The notes: generated from the sequence alone by a model not told the origin. A stretch of 64,000 nt of DNA from Pseudomonadota bacterium (GCA_024743055.1 JANSXH010000013.1:1-64000); one strand, 5' to 3'. Shown: positions 1-8,741, counted from the first letter of the stretch. Program-made: numbers and translations.

Positions 1-675
1 ATGAGCCATGAGCTGCGCACACCTCTCAATGCGATCATTGGGTTTTCCGAACTTCTGATGATGGGAGACAGTGCTGATTTTCCTCAAGAAAAGAAAATGG
101 AGTTCATTACGGGAATCAATGATTCCGGCGTGCATCTGTTACAAGTCATCAACGACATCCTCGATGTTGCTAAGATCGAAGCTAATCAGTTTGATCTGGT
201 TGAAGAGCCCATGGAGATGTCGAGGATTATCGAGGCGAGCCTAGAAATGCTGAGGGGGGCAGCCAGTGAGCGACAAATTACGCCGGTCGTTGAGGTTGCG
301 GAAGGTTTCCCTAGCTTTATGGGAGATCCCACGCGGATTAAGCAGATCATTATCAACTTGCTTTCCAATGCTCTCAAATTTACCGACAAGGGGGGATCGG
401 TAACAGTTTCAGCTTCTCAGCTTGAGTCTGGAGCAATAAGATTGGCAGTCAGCGATACGGGGATTGGCATTTCGCAAAAAGATATTGAAATGGTCCAGCA
501 GCCCTTTGGGCAGGCGCAGTCCTCCTACAGTCGCAATCATCAGGGCACAGGGCTGGGTCTCAGCCTTGTTCGACTCCTCGCGGAAGCGCATGGCGGTAAG
601 ATAGCTCTTGAAAGTGAACTCGGTAAGGGTACGACTGTAGAAGCTCTGTTTCCAGCAGAGCGGGCCTTATCCTAA
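1..675 (+). CDS. Sensor histidine kinase, C-terminal part (5' end outside window)
   Basis: This is the catalytic core of a two-component sensor kinase, which autophosphorylates on a histidine and passes the phosphate to a response regulator. The H-box SHELRTPLN lies at residues 2-10 with the phospho-accepting His at residue 3. The N-box (QIIINLLSNALKF), the G1 box DTGIGIS and the G2 box GTGLGLSLV of the HATPase domain follow in order. A kinase cannot begin two residues before its H-box, so the Met at base 1 is internal and the sensory N-terminus lies upstream of the window. No receiver domain follows. The stop is 9 bases from the stop of the convergent sulfatase-like gene. The partner regulator is not visible. 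Confidence 0.93.
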   Translation: MSHELRTPLNAIIGFSELLMMGDSADFPQEKKMEFITGINDSGVHLLQVINDILDVAKIEANQFDLVEEPMEMSRIIEASLEMLRGAASERQITPVVEVAEGFPSFMGDPTRIKQIIINLLSNALKFTDKGGSVTVSASQLESGAIRLAVSDTGIGISQKDIEMVQQPFGQAQSSYSRNHQGTGLGLSLVRLLAEAHGGKIALESELGKGTTVEALFPAERALS

Positions 676-684
676 AAGCCAATA

Positions 685-2247
685 TTACTGGACGGTATCT
701 GTTACTTCGAAAAAGCCATATTTGTCTTCATTATTAGGAATGGCAAAGCTCAGATCTGGCAACAATTGTAAGTTTGCACCGAAATATGTGTTAAGCAGCA
801 AGCGAAATGAATTTACCGGCGTAAGGGTATCATAAAACATTTTATTGTCAGTGCCTGGGAAAAAATAGGCGTTCAAAATTCTCATTTTTTGCTTCATTTC
901 CGCTTCGGAGGCTGAGATCCATTGAAACTCATCCTCATTCTGCCGAAAGCGGGCAGGGTAGGGTCCCTCGTCAGCCTGAATGATAATAATCGGCTTTGGC
1001 CCTGGCTGCGACAGAAGGCTCTCTAAAAGCTCGGAAAGCAGAGAGTTTGCATATTGGAGCTGCCCAAGATAATTCTGTTCCAGACTGCTTGCGGAGGTTA
1101 CCTCTGCATTTTTGCAGTTTCCGTCCTTGTCAAAGACGAACGGATCATGCGGCACTAGAAAATGGGCAAACACGAATGTGGGTTGATCGGATGAACCCAG
1201 TTCTTTAAGGCGAGCTAGTTTCCTGGGGACACGATCGCACTGATTTGGATCGATTGAATGCTTTGCCGTATCATCATGGAACAAAAATAGTAGGGGTTCC
1301 AGTATGGATCGGCGAAAGAACCTGAGTTCTATTCTTCCCAAAAAGGTGGTCTGGAAATTTTCGTCGGCAAGAGGACTGGATTCTGTCGGCGCCCACCAGG
1401 ACCCCATATGGACATATTTGTACCCTTGTGCCTTTAGAATTTTCGTAAGGTAGTTTTCTTCAATCAATCGGATATATGGAACGATGTCATCTCGATTTTC
1501 TACAATCTGGTCCACAGCGTTATTGTGATACACCATATTCATACTGGAACTCAGGGACTGATAGGTAAAAGGGTAATTGGCCACACTGCTGTCTGCTACA
1601 AAGAAACCGTGATCTCGAAGGGTCTTGATAAAATTCGAGTTGTCAAAGTTATACTCGGCGGTGAGGGTTCTCTGATCCGCATAGCGATCCATAACGATAT
1701 AAAAGATATTTCGTTTTTCTGCGGGTGCATCCAAATTCACTAAAGATATTTCGCTGACCTTTGAAGCAATATCGACCTCATTGGGCCGGTTAAATTCGTA
1801 CAAGGAAATCTTGGAAATTGACGCAACAGTGCCCACGCTGAAAATAATCGTTAATAACTGTAGGACGACTGTAAATTCTCCTTTTGCACGACGAAAAAAA
1901 TAATAGGCCAGCCCGATAAGCAATGCCGCTATACAATTGAAAGCCAGAAACGGCAGTGCTGTGTTCGTTACAGCTCGAAAAACCACAAATAAATTGAAGC
2001 CGTAGACGCAGAAGGCGACACTAATTGTAGCCAATATCGATGATTTTGGGAGGCTTATGCCAGTAAGTCTAAAGGCCGCCAATAATATTAGCCCAAAGAG
2101 ACACAAGGCGCCCATGATCGACAACATATCTGTGTATTCAAGTGAAGTTATGTTGGTTTCAAGAAAATTGAGAGCGGTATATGCGCCGACCAACGGGGGT
2201 AGTAGGCACGCCATAAAGCTAATGTATTTTTTACCAGCATTCTCCAT
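685..2247 (-). CDS. Polytopic membrane protein with sulfatase-fold (alkaline phosphatase superfamily) domain
   Basis: A protein of 520 residues. The first 150 or so carry four to five hydrophobic helices. The rest resembles the periplasmic sulfatase-like domain of LtaS/OpgB-type phosphoglycerol or phosphoethanolamine transferases. The domain opens with NIFYIVMDRYAD (about 180-191) and contains HFLVPHDPF and IIIIQADEGPYP, the metal-site regions of the fold. A modifying transferase acting on an envelope glycan or lipid is the likely role, inferred from architecture only. It is the last gene of a three-gene minus-strand unit, 20 bases after the methyltransferase gene. A hydrolase acting on a sulfate ester is the alternative; a classical CxPxR sulfatase signature is not evident. 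Confidence 0.75.
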   Translation of the reverse strand: MENAGKKYISFMACLLPPLVGAYTALNFLETNITSLEYTDMLSIMGALCLFGLILLAAFRLTGISLPKSSILATISVAFCVYGFNLFVVFRAVTNTALPFLAFNCIAALLIGLAYYFFRRAKGEFTVVLQLLTIIFSVGTVASISKISLYEFNRPNEVDIASKVSEISLVNLDAPAEKRNIFYIVMDRYADQRTLTAEYNFDNSNFIKTLRDHGFFVADSSVANYPFTYQSLSSSMNMVYHNNAVDQIVENRDDIVPYIRLIEENYLTKILKAQGYKYVHMGSWWAPTESSPLADENFQTTFLGRIELRFFRRSILEPLLFLFHDDTAKHSIDPNQCDRVPRKLARLKELGSSDQPTFVFAHFLVPHDPFVFDKDGNCKNAEVTSASSLEQNYLGQLQYANSLLSELLESLLSQPGPKPIIIIQADEGPYPARFRQNEDEFQWISASEAEMKQKMRILNAYFFPGTDNKMFYDTLTPVNSFRLLLNTYFGANLQLLPDLSFAIPNNEDKYGFFEVTDTVQ

Positions 2248-2267
2248 AGGGAGACATTCAACCTCAA

Positions 2268-3662
2268 CTAATCCAGCTTTTTCTCAAACCAATACAGGCG
2301 TCTACCGGACTCGGTTACAGTCTCCGCAGCATGGATTTGCGAGTGTCTCTCGAGAATGGATTTGAAATGCTCTTCTGAGTAATCCTCAAAGATATCCTCC
2401 CGCAAGAGCAGTAGTTCTTTCACCATAGGATCGGATTTCGGAATAAACTCAATGACCCCTTGCGGGGCGAGGCTGGTAAGCCAAAGAATAACTTCCTCAA
2501 GCGGAATGTTGCGGCCGATGACCATGTGATGGATGAAGGCCAATGCAATAACCGCGCTGGCGTTTTTCCGCCCTGACATGCCGCGGCGTTCCGTCTCCCC
2601 CCATCCTTGACTAGGAGAGGGATTGGCGCCATCAAAAAACAGTGGTTGAAACGAGAGCTCTTCCTTCAGCACCCGGTGATATCCTTTTTCAAGTGCACCA
2701 TGGTCAAAGTCAAAACCGACGGAATAGTTTGTCCCATTCTGAAGTGCAATCCTAGAGTAGTCTCCGCTATTACAGCCGATATCCCACAGCATCTCTGGTT
2801 TCAGTTTTGAGGAAAAGCGCGCAATAAACATGGATTTTGCCCGTTGTTCGTCGTCGCTGTAGCTGTGCTCATCAGAATAATTCTGCCACTCTGATTGTTT
2901 GACACCGGCTGGGACGAGGGAGGAAATCCACGATCGCATTTGCTGCAAGGATTTTTTAAAAGATGAAACTGGATACTCAATCTGGGTCAGCGCATCCGCT
3001 GCATTCTTTGAACTCGTATTCTGCAACATGCTCTGGGCCACCACCTGAGTAAGCATGTTCCAGCCCATTTTTTTATACCAGGGGACTAACATGTTTAGTT
3101 CAGGAGTCGAAATTCCTTCCTGAGCACCTCGATACCAAGCATTTGGTTTAACACCGAGCTTTGAGGTAAGGAGAAGAGGGTTTAAAAACTGTTCGCAAAA
3201 CTGACGATGCCCCTCCCAAGCTTCTCCTTTTTTCAGTTTTCGAAATGAAAGAACATCGATAAAGATGGGATTGCAGCCGCAAAACTGGACATTGTAAGCT
3301 GAGGCATCGGACAAGGTTACCCCGTGCTCCAAGGCAATTAGATGAATATCCAAATGGAGAAGGGCGGCGGCCTTCAGGAAGGAAAAGGACCATTCATAGG
3401 GATATGAGACGAAAGGAATTTTCTCATGCCTTAGCAGAATGCTGTCGTCCGGAGCATCCGGAAACCAATCGGCTTTCGAGACAATCTCAGATTTGATGAG
3501 ATATCGCTTCTCATTGAGCTCTTCAAACAGCCCGGTATTTCTTACATATTCAAATTCCGTCCTACCAGCAGCTGATACTAACCGATAGACGTCATCATTC
3601 TCGTAATAAATTCGGCCCTTTGGATCTCGAAATGAGCCCGGCTCAACAACCAGTTTGTTCAT
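2268..3662 (-). CDS. SAM-dependent methyltransferase with kinase-like N-terminal region (NoeA-like)
   Basis: A protein of 464 residues in two parts. The C-terminal half has a class I methyltransferase motif I (LWDIGCNSGDYS, 292-303), followed by an acidic post-I region (VGFDFD) and AVIALAFIHHM. The N-terminal half has D119-x4-N124 and a later FIDVLSF (D136), a spacing that recalls the catalytic loop and metal-binding Asp of aminoglycoside or sugar kinases. The whole resembles proteins annotated as NoeA-like nodulation methyltransferases. The start codon overlaps the stop of the upstream small gene by 4 bases (ATGA), which fixes the start and implies translational coupling. The substrate is unknown; the sulfatase-fold partner suggests an exported glycan or lipid. 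Confidence 0.75.
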   Translation of the reverse strand: MNKLVVEPGSFRDPKGRIYYENDDVYRLVSAAGRTEFEYVRNTGLFEELNEKRYLIKSEIVSKADWFPDAPDDSILLRHEKIPFVSYPYEWSFSFLKAAALLHLDIHLIALEHGVTLSDASAYNVQFCGCNPIFIDVLSFRKLKKGEAWEGHRQFCEQFLNPLLLTSKLGVKPNAWYRGAQEGISTPELNMLVPWYKKMGWNMLTQVVAQSMLQNTSSKNAADALTQIEYPVSSFKKSLQQMRSWISSLVPAGVKQSEWQNYSDEHSYSDDEQRAKSMFIARFSSKLKPEMLWDIGCNSGDYSRIALQNGTNYSVGFDFDHGALEKGYHRVLKEELSFQPLFFDGANPSPSQGWGETERRGMSGRKNASAVIALAFIHHMVIGRNIPLEEVILWLTSLAPQGVIEFIPKSDPMVKELLLLREDIFEDYSEEHFKSILERHSQIHAAETVTESGRRLYWFEKKLD

Positions 3663-3904
3663 TTTTCGGTGTCTTCACCTGGCATGTCCATGCTGCCATT
3701 TTCAGCAACGGCGTCCCGCCGGAATATTCCTGTAATTTTCTGAAAATACAGCTTACCAACGACAAGCAGTCCGGCAACACCGCCCAGCAGCAACTGCAGG
3801 AGCATGCTGCCCGTGCCTGGATCAAGATAGGCATAGGCAGGAGTGGAAATTGCCATTAGGCCAGCCAAAGTACCGAAAAAATATATAGGTCTTGCTAATT
3901 TCAT
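3659..3904 (-). CDS. Small membrane protein with YLDPGTGS motif
   Basis: An 81-residue protein with an N-terminal signal or anchor helix (IYFFGTLAGLMAISTPAYA), then the motif YLDPGTGS immediately after a plausible AYA cleavage site. A second hydrophobic helix (LLQLLLGGVAGLLVVGKLYF) and a short charged tail follow. Small proteins with this YLDPGTGS signature recur beside sulfatase-fold and methyltransferase genes, but I know of no defined function. It is the first gene of the three-gene unit and overlaps the next gene by 4 bases. Its small size and membrane topology suit an accessory subunit of the downstream membrane enzyme; that is inference. Confidence 0.72.
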   Translation of the reverse strand: MKLARPIYFFGTLAGLMAISTPAYAYLDPGTGSMLLQLLLGGVAGLLVVGKLYFQKITGIFRRDAVAENGSMDMPGEDTEK

Positions 3905-3975
3905 AACCTGTTTCCGCCCTAAGAAATTGAATTTGTTGTCAAATAACGACCTGATTTTACTGCGAATTTGGTTAA

Positions 3976-4620
3976 GATTTCGTAACGTATTGGGGTTATG
4001 AGCTTGTCGGTCGGATTTCCTATCTGACGGTGAAAAGCACGGTTGAGACTATTGGCGGCAGTCTGTCGATTTATGAGCGGATGGTGGCCCTGGACAGCGG
4101 TGACACCCTGATCCCATTGCCGTCAGTTGTTAGCGGCACGGGTGATCAGACCCTCACCGGCACCAGCTGTCATGATAATCTGGTGGGCGCCACTGGCAAT
4201 GACACTCTCACCGGCGGAGCTGGAGACGATACCCTTAGCGGTGGAGACGGGGCTGATAGGTATTAGTTTGCCAACGGCGATGGTCAGGACGTGATCAATG
4301 ACAACGCCACGGACGGCGCATCGGATACGCTCAAACTTACTGCCGGAATAGATTATGATCAACTATGGTTCGAGCAGACCGGCGATGATCTCTTGATTTC
4401 AGTGATCGGCAGTAGTGACCAGATCACAGTTGAAAACTAGTACGCATCTGTGGATAACAAAATCGAAAGCATTGAGACGAGTGACGGTCAGGCGGCAGAC
4501 ATAGCCGGGGTGGAAGCACTGGTAACTGCCATGGCAAGCTTCTCCCCACCTGGTGGAGGCGCAACAGATCTCTCGGATCCGACCTATGACCCCTTGGATA
4601 CGGTGCTGGCAACCAACTGA
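3976..4620 (+). pseudogene. Decayed C-terminus of an RTX (haemolysin-type calcium-binding) protein with two in-frame TAG codons
   Basis: One reading frame from the TAA at 3973 to the TGA at 4618 encodes the typical end of an RTX protein if two TAG codons are read through. It gives GG-rich nonapeptide repeats (NDTLTGGAGDDTLSGGDGAD), then after TAG at 4264 FANGDGQDVIND, DQLWFEQTGDDLLISVIG and DQITVEN. After a second TAG at 4438 come YASVDNKIESIETSDG and a proline-rich tail. In family members the second stop position is usually Trp or Tyr, so a point change to TAG is likely. There is no secretion-system neighbour, no credible start and no N-terminal body. It is therefore a fragment inactivated by both truncation and nonsense changes. 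Confidence 0.82.
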
Positions 4621-4670
4621 CAGTCGTCCACGTAAATTCAGTAAAGTGTAGATTCGACCTTAGAACAAAT

Positions 4671-4710
4671 TTCCTCATTGCAACGCCAATTGCGGGGTTG
4701 CAATGAGGAA
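4671..4710. repeat. Perfect 14-bp inverted repeat (stem-loop)
   Basis: Arms at 4671-4684 and 4697-4710 are perfectly complementary (TTCCTCATTGCAAC and its reverse complement) around a 12-base loop. It sits 50 bases beyond the RTX remnant and 87 bases before the end of the convergent cupredoxin gene. There is no T-tract of useful length on either side, so it is not a textbook rho-independent terminator. It could still end transcription of either neighbour or be a remnant of a mobile repeat. Confidence 0.6.
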
Positions 4711-4797
4711 GATACTATTGGAGATGGCCAAATGCGGGCTACCTTTTCTTTTATGCAAAAGCCTTAATTTTGCTTTGAACATGTTGTGGTTGGAAAG

Positions 4798-5157
4798 TCA
4801 TCTCTTGAAAGGTAACGTCGCTCTCATCACTGGATGAAATCGGCAGAAATAGGCTGCGGTAAACCCATTCGTGACTAGAACACTTTTTCGATCCCCTTTT
4901 TTGATATCTCCTGTATCCCAGCTTTTATCCGCGGCGGTCGCTGTGTGGGGGGCGATATCTCGGTTTATCCAGGTAACGGTGTCGCCAGGCCTGACGGAAA
5001 GGATGTCTGGGACGAACTTGAACCTCTGGATTTCGATAAGGTGTTCGGTGGGAGAAGCCTCGGTGGCGAACGGGGAGGCGGATTTCAACGTCCCGAGGAG
5101 AACAGCAGCTGTGGCTGTTGCAACCCGGGTAACGATGAGGCGTCGTGAGAAACGCAT
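4798..5157 (-). CDS. Periplasmic cupredoxin (amicyanin/plastocyanin-like)
   Basis: A 119-residue type I copper protein. An N-terminal export signal with twin arginine (MRFSRRLIVTRVATATAAVLLG) is followed by a plastocyanin-like fold, with FKFVPDILSVRPGDTVTWINRD near the start. Ligands are visible: His in APHTAT, then Cys-x3-His-x3-Met-like spacing in CRFHPVM near the C-terminus. The role is small-molecule electron transfer in the periplasm, perhaps with a cytochrome or amine/quinone dehydrogenase. The next gene on the same strand (DUF4142) ends two bases upstream, so the two are probably co-transcribed. The RR pair could mean Tat export, but the hydrophobic stretch also suits Sec. Confidence 0.85.
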   Translation of the reverse strand: MRFSRRLIVTRVATATAAVLLGTLKSASPFATEASPTEHLIEIQRFKFVPDILSVRPGDTVTWINRDIAPHTATAADKSWDTGDIKKGDRKSVLVTNGFTAAYFCRFHPVMRATLPFKR

Positions 5158-5159
5158 AC

Positions 5160-5690
5160 CTATTTAACCTTTTCAACCATCATGGCGGCATGCTCTTCAT
5201 GCGCCTTGAAGATTTCGAGGCCGGCAACGAACAGATCTTTTACTTCGCCATTTTCAATATTCGGAATAAAGGCATTTTCGACGAGGTCATTGACGGCTTT
5301 GTGATAGGCCAGCTCATTTTCCGCATAGCGGCGATCAAATTCTGCCCCGCGAAGTTGACTCATCTCGTCAATAATAATCACGGAGTTTTTCTGAAGAGTC
5401 TGACTGAGAAAATTGTCTTGAGGCTGCGCGTTCAGCTTCGCGAGTAGGGCCAAAGCCATTTCATTGACAGCCGTATGATCGCGGATCATGGTTTTCGCGA
5501 ACTCACGAATTTCCGGATTGTCAGATATTGCAAGAGCCAGATGCGCATAGCGAATATCGATATTATCAGCGACATACGCCACATGGGCTATTTGAAGATC
5601 ATTGAGTTCGGCAGGATTATCTGCCTGAGCAGTAGCCTGGCTAAACAATAGGAAAACGCCTGCAAGGGCGAAGATCGTTCTAAGTTTCAT
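5160..5690 (-). CDS. DUF4142 family secreted protein
   Basis: A protein of 176 residues from the ATG at 5690, chosen because AGGAG lies six to seven bases upstream and the residues after it form a clean signal peptide (MKLRTIFALAGVFLLFSQATAQA). The in-frame longer form adds a polar stretch before the signal. The mature part is helical and has the DUF4142 pattern: a paired ferritin-like helix bundle with AHVAYVADNIDIRYAHLAL, REFAKTMIRDH and VNDLVENAFIPN. These proteins are exported and of unknown biochemical function. It precedes the cupredoxin by two bases, so a shared transcript and a role in periplasmic redox or copper handling are plausible but unproven. Confidence 0.85.
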   Translation of the reverse strand: MKLRTIFALAGVFLLFSQATAQADNPAELNDLQIAHVAYVADNIDIRYAHLALAISDNPEIREFAKTMIRDHTAVNEMALALLAKLNAQPQDNFLSQTLQKNSVIIIDEMSQLRGAEFDRRYAENELAYHKAVNDLVENAFIPNIENGEVKDLFVAGLEIFKAHEEHAAMMVEKVK

Positions 5691-5869
5691 TGTTATCTCC
5701 TGAATTCGATTTTTTTCGCCAGTGACATTTTTCATCGACCAGCTAATATATTGAACAACAATAATTTCGTCTCTTGAATGACTGGAAATTCATTTTTCTT
5801 GATCAATCGTTCATTATTATTTCGTTTATTTGCATTTGTGTTATACTGACAGGCGGAAAGGATTTAACG

Positions 5870-6814
5870 ATGGATCTGCTCAGCGATATTCTTGGGCATC
5901 TGCGATTGAAGGGAACTCTGTATTTTCGCACCTCATTTACGTCACCCTGGGGCGTGATCGTACCACCTTATGAAAATGTCGCCAGGTTCCATTTTGTGCA
6001 TAAAGGCCGCTGTTTCGTGCGGGTGGAGCATCACGATACGCCGGTATTTCTGGAACAAGGTGATCTCATCATCATTACCCGCGGCGCCTCTCATACTTTG
6101 TATTGCGATCCGGCAACCGAGGATCAGGCCCTGAAGCTGGATGAAGTTGTAGAGAAATCCGGATTTAGCGGGCAAGGAGCATTGGTCTATGGGGAACAAG
6201 GGACCAATCAGGAAACCCAACTGGTCTGTGGCCACTTCGCTTTTGACAAACGGGCCAGCCACCCGCTTATCCATGCGCTTCCGGCTTTCATCCATATTCG
6301 AAATTATGGAGAAGCTGCTGGGAGCTGGATGGAAAATACTCTGAAGATTATCGGTCAGGAAGCGGGGAGGGACAATCTGGGAAGCGATCTGATTGCCCTG
6401 AAATTGTCCGAGATCATTTTTGCCCAGGCTCTTCGTACCTATCTGTCAGAAGAGGGGATGAACCAGGCCGTGCTTGCCGGTTTCGCCGATCCCAGTATTG
6501 CAAAGGTTCTGCAGGCCATACATGCTCAACCGGAATTTGCCTGGACCCTGGAAGAGCTTGCTCTGATTTCGGGTAGCTCTCGGACCTCATTTGTGACGAA
6601 ATTTTCTACTTCGCTAGCTATGACACCTTTTGAATATATTACCCAGTGGCGCATGCAGATCGCACGCCAGCAACTTGAGGAATCCACCCTGCCAATTATC
6701 GATGTGGCGGAAAGTGTCGGTTACCACTCTGAAGCGGCCTTCAGCCGGGTCTTCAAGAAACATTTTCAGACTGGACCCGCGACTTACAGACGGGCGCAGA
6801 GGACAATTCTGTGA
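5870..6814 (+). CDS. AraC family transcriptional regulator with cupin-type sensor domain
   Basis: A protein of 314 residues from the ATG at 5870, preceded by GGAAAGG. The extended in-frame start at 5774 adds an odd hydrophobic stretch and has no ribosome site. Residues 1-180 resemble the AraC-binding-like cupin domain, with SPWGVIVPPYENVARFHFVHKGRC and FLEQGDLIIITRGASHTLYC. The C-terminal 100 residues form the double helix-turn-helix: WTLEELALISGSSRTSFVTKF, then PFEYITQWRMQIA and VAESVGYHSEAAFSRVFKKHF. It is divergent from the DUF4142-cupredoxin pair, whose promoter faces it, so it may control that pair. The ligand is unknown. Confidence 0.9.
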   Translation: MDLLSDILGHLRLKGTLYFRTSFTSPWGVIVPPYENVARFHFVHKGRCFVRVEHHDTPVFLEQGDLIIITRGASHTLYCDPATEDQALKLDEVVEKSGFSGQGALVYGEQGTNQETQLVCGHFAFDKRASHPLIHALPAFIHIRNYGEAAGSWMENTLKIIGQEAGRDNLGSDLIALKLSEIIFAQALRTYLSEEGMNQAVLAGFADPSIAKVLQAIHAQPEFAWTLEELALISGSSRTSFVTKFSTSLAMTPFEYITQWRMQIARQQLEESTLPIIDVAESVGYHSEAAFSRVFKKHFQTGPATYRRAQRTIL

Positions 6815-7171
6815 TGCTCCAGTATTATGTGATCTGCCTGAAAAATTTATAAAGCTCAGGGATTCGGTACAAGGTAGTAATGATTTTTTGACAAAGAACG
6901 GGTTTTCTTTCATACGCATTTTCAACAAATCTTAAACTCTGACATTTTTCCGCGTTCGCGCCATGCCAATGCTCCAACATCTTGGAATGAATAGCTTTGC
7001 ACTGTCCCATTTTTGACTTTACAGATGAACCGTTCCTTTACCCTGCCCACAACCTATAAGAAAATCTTGCCGCAAAAAGTGTCTTACACCATTTTTTTTC
7101 CGGTGATACATTTGTTGTACTTACTTTTTGAGCTCGCAAGGTTCTTTTCGATGAATGAATGTGATAATTAG
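6815..7171. other. Intergenic stretch without a recognisable gene
   Basis: AT-rich spacer of 357 bases between the AraC regulator and the frameshifted membrane protein gene. I find no reading frame with coding character on either strand, no tRNA fold and no strong hairpin. A promoter for the downstream gene is expected here but I cannot assign its boxes with confidence. Confidence 0.5.
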
Positions 7172-7935
7172 ATGTTTCGGGACTCACTTCGGCTGAGCTT
7201 TAATCTCTATCCGTACATTCTTGTCGTCATTCTTGTCGATATTTCGATAGAAGTGATGAGAGAAGCGGGAATACCCGATCTCGAAAAGATTGCATTTTTC
7301 ACGTTCATCCCCTGGATGATACTGGCCTATATAGCTTGCTGCAGACTTCTTAGTGTTCCTCCTGCAGGAGAAGCCTTCGACATATCTAGGTTCTTCAGGT
7401 TTTTTTGGCGATTGTATTTCCTGTTGGGCCCCGCCTGTTTATTTTATTACATTGCTTATTTTCGATTCTGGGAGTCAGCGAGGATAGACGTTTCGACATC
7501 AAAGAAATCAGCAGGGCATGCAATATTTGAGGCCGGTTATAAAGTCAGTCTGGTCGAAGATATTCTTCTTCTCCTTATGTTCTCTGTTTTCGTGATGTTC
7601 CTGATTTTCGCGGTAGCAGGGTATCTCGCGGGATCCGAAAGTCATGCAGACGGTGCATCGAGCAATTCCCAGCTGTATTTGTTCGTCTTTTAATTGGGCC
7701 CTTTCTAGTAAGCCAGATCGTCATGGCCTGCACTATGCTGATATACGCGGTGAAAGCGAAAGCCTTAGTCCTTTTTTTTGATGGATGGATACCGAACATT
7801 ATCGGGATCAGTTTTTTTCTGCTTACCACAGCCATATGGTGTTGGGCTTGGGTATTGGTATTCTGGATTTTGTCGAATGCGTATTTGCGCTCTGAATATG
7901 GCGCAAAAGGGATGCAAACCAGTTATCATTTTTGA
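7172..7935 (+). pseudogene. Polytopic membrane protein interrupted by a frameshift
   Basis: The first frame (ATG at 7172) encodes about 150 residues with four hydrophobic helices, then loses character and stops at 7693. A second frame, shifted by -1, carries on with RGIRKSCRRCIEQF (a basic cytoplasmic loop), then RLLIGPFLVSQIVMACTMLIYAV and two further helices, ending at 7935. Joined near 7610-7645 the two give one continuous protein of about 254 residues and six helices with sensible topology. So this is a broken gene or a sequencing indel. The encoded family is not recognised. It ends seven bases before the MORN protein gene, suggesting one operon. Confidence 0.6.
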
Positions 7936-7942
7936 GGACGCG

Positions 7943-8593
7943 ATGAAGAAATTCCTAGTTTTTGTCACTCTTGGTTTCCTGTTTTCAGGGACGGTTTACG
8001 CTGAGCCAGGTAAGTGGCAGCAAATCGAAAATAAACCAGACTGCAAAACGTGGAACCCTTACCCCAATCCAGTTGAAACGGTTATCTGGATTGGGACATG
8101 TAAAGAAGGGTATGCCGAGGGAGCCGGCACTCAAATCTGGAACGTGATCGATGATGGGGTCGTATATTCCACTACATTCGAAGGTACATTGCGAAAAGGA
8201 AAGGCAGAGGGACAGGGTGTTTTTACGGATTTCAACGGTATTCGGTATGAGGGGGAGTGGAAGAATGACAAACAGCATGGTCAGGGTGTTCTGATTAATG
8301 CCGCAGGTTTAAAATTTTTTGAAGGAAGCTGGCGACAAGGGAATAAATCCGGGCATGGCATACAGTCTACCCCCTGTAGTGAAACAGCAGAGAGTTTGTT
8401 GCAAAAACTGCTCATGGCATTTGTTTGTGATCTCAAATATGATGGTAATTGGGAAAATAACCTCCCTAATGGCGAAGGCACCATTTATCTTGCTTATGGG
8501 GTCAGCTTTTCGGGCAACTGGAAAAATGGCTGCCTCAAAAAATACCTCTTCATTAATCTAGCCTTCGGAGTCAGAAAAAGCTCCTGCCGGTAG
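7943..8593 (+). CDS. Secreted MORN-repeat protein
   Basis: A protein of 216 residues from the ATG at 7943, preceded by GAGGA and beginning with a Sec signal peptide (MKKFLVFVTLGFLFSGTVYA, cleavage before EPGK). The mature part contains MORN repeats of the type YEGEWKNDKQHGQGVL, FEGSWRQGNKSGHGIQ and YDGNWENNLPNGEGTI, and a less regular first copy around FEGTLRKGKAEGQGVF. Several cysteines (DCKTW, GTCKEG, TPCSE, FVCDL) suggest disulfides in the periplasm. MORN repeats usually mediate lipid or protein contacts; no enzymatic motif is visible. It follows the frameshifted membrane protein gene closely. Confidence 0.82.
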   Translation: MKKFLVFVTLGFLFSGTVYAEPGKWQQIENKPDCKTWNPYPNPVETVIWIGTCKEGYAEGAGTQIWNVIDDGVVYSTTFEGTLRKGKAEGQGVFTDFNGIRYEGEWKNDKQHGQGVLINAAGLKFFEGSWRQGNKSGHGIQSTPCSETAESLLQKLLMAFVCDLKYDGNWENNLPNGEGTIYLAYGVSFSGNWKNGCLKKYLFINLAFGVRKSSCR

Positions 8594-8741
8594 CTGTTGT
8601 TAGCCTTATTTCTCTGAACGCAACTGCGACCAGGCTAAAGACTTTCACCTTAGACAGATTAGATAATTAAATGCTACTACCCCAACGGCTGATTCTACCG
8701 AATCAAATTAACCCTAAATTTTATGTTTTTTGATTTTGTGA

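Noticed and set aside
3976-4620. Amber-codon recoding (TAG as an amino acid) in the RTX frame
   Set aside because: Many intact neighbours end at TAG or are unaffected, no suppressor tRNA is visible here, and the missing N-terminus already points to a pseudogene.
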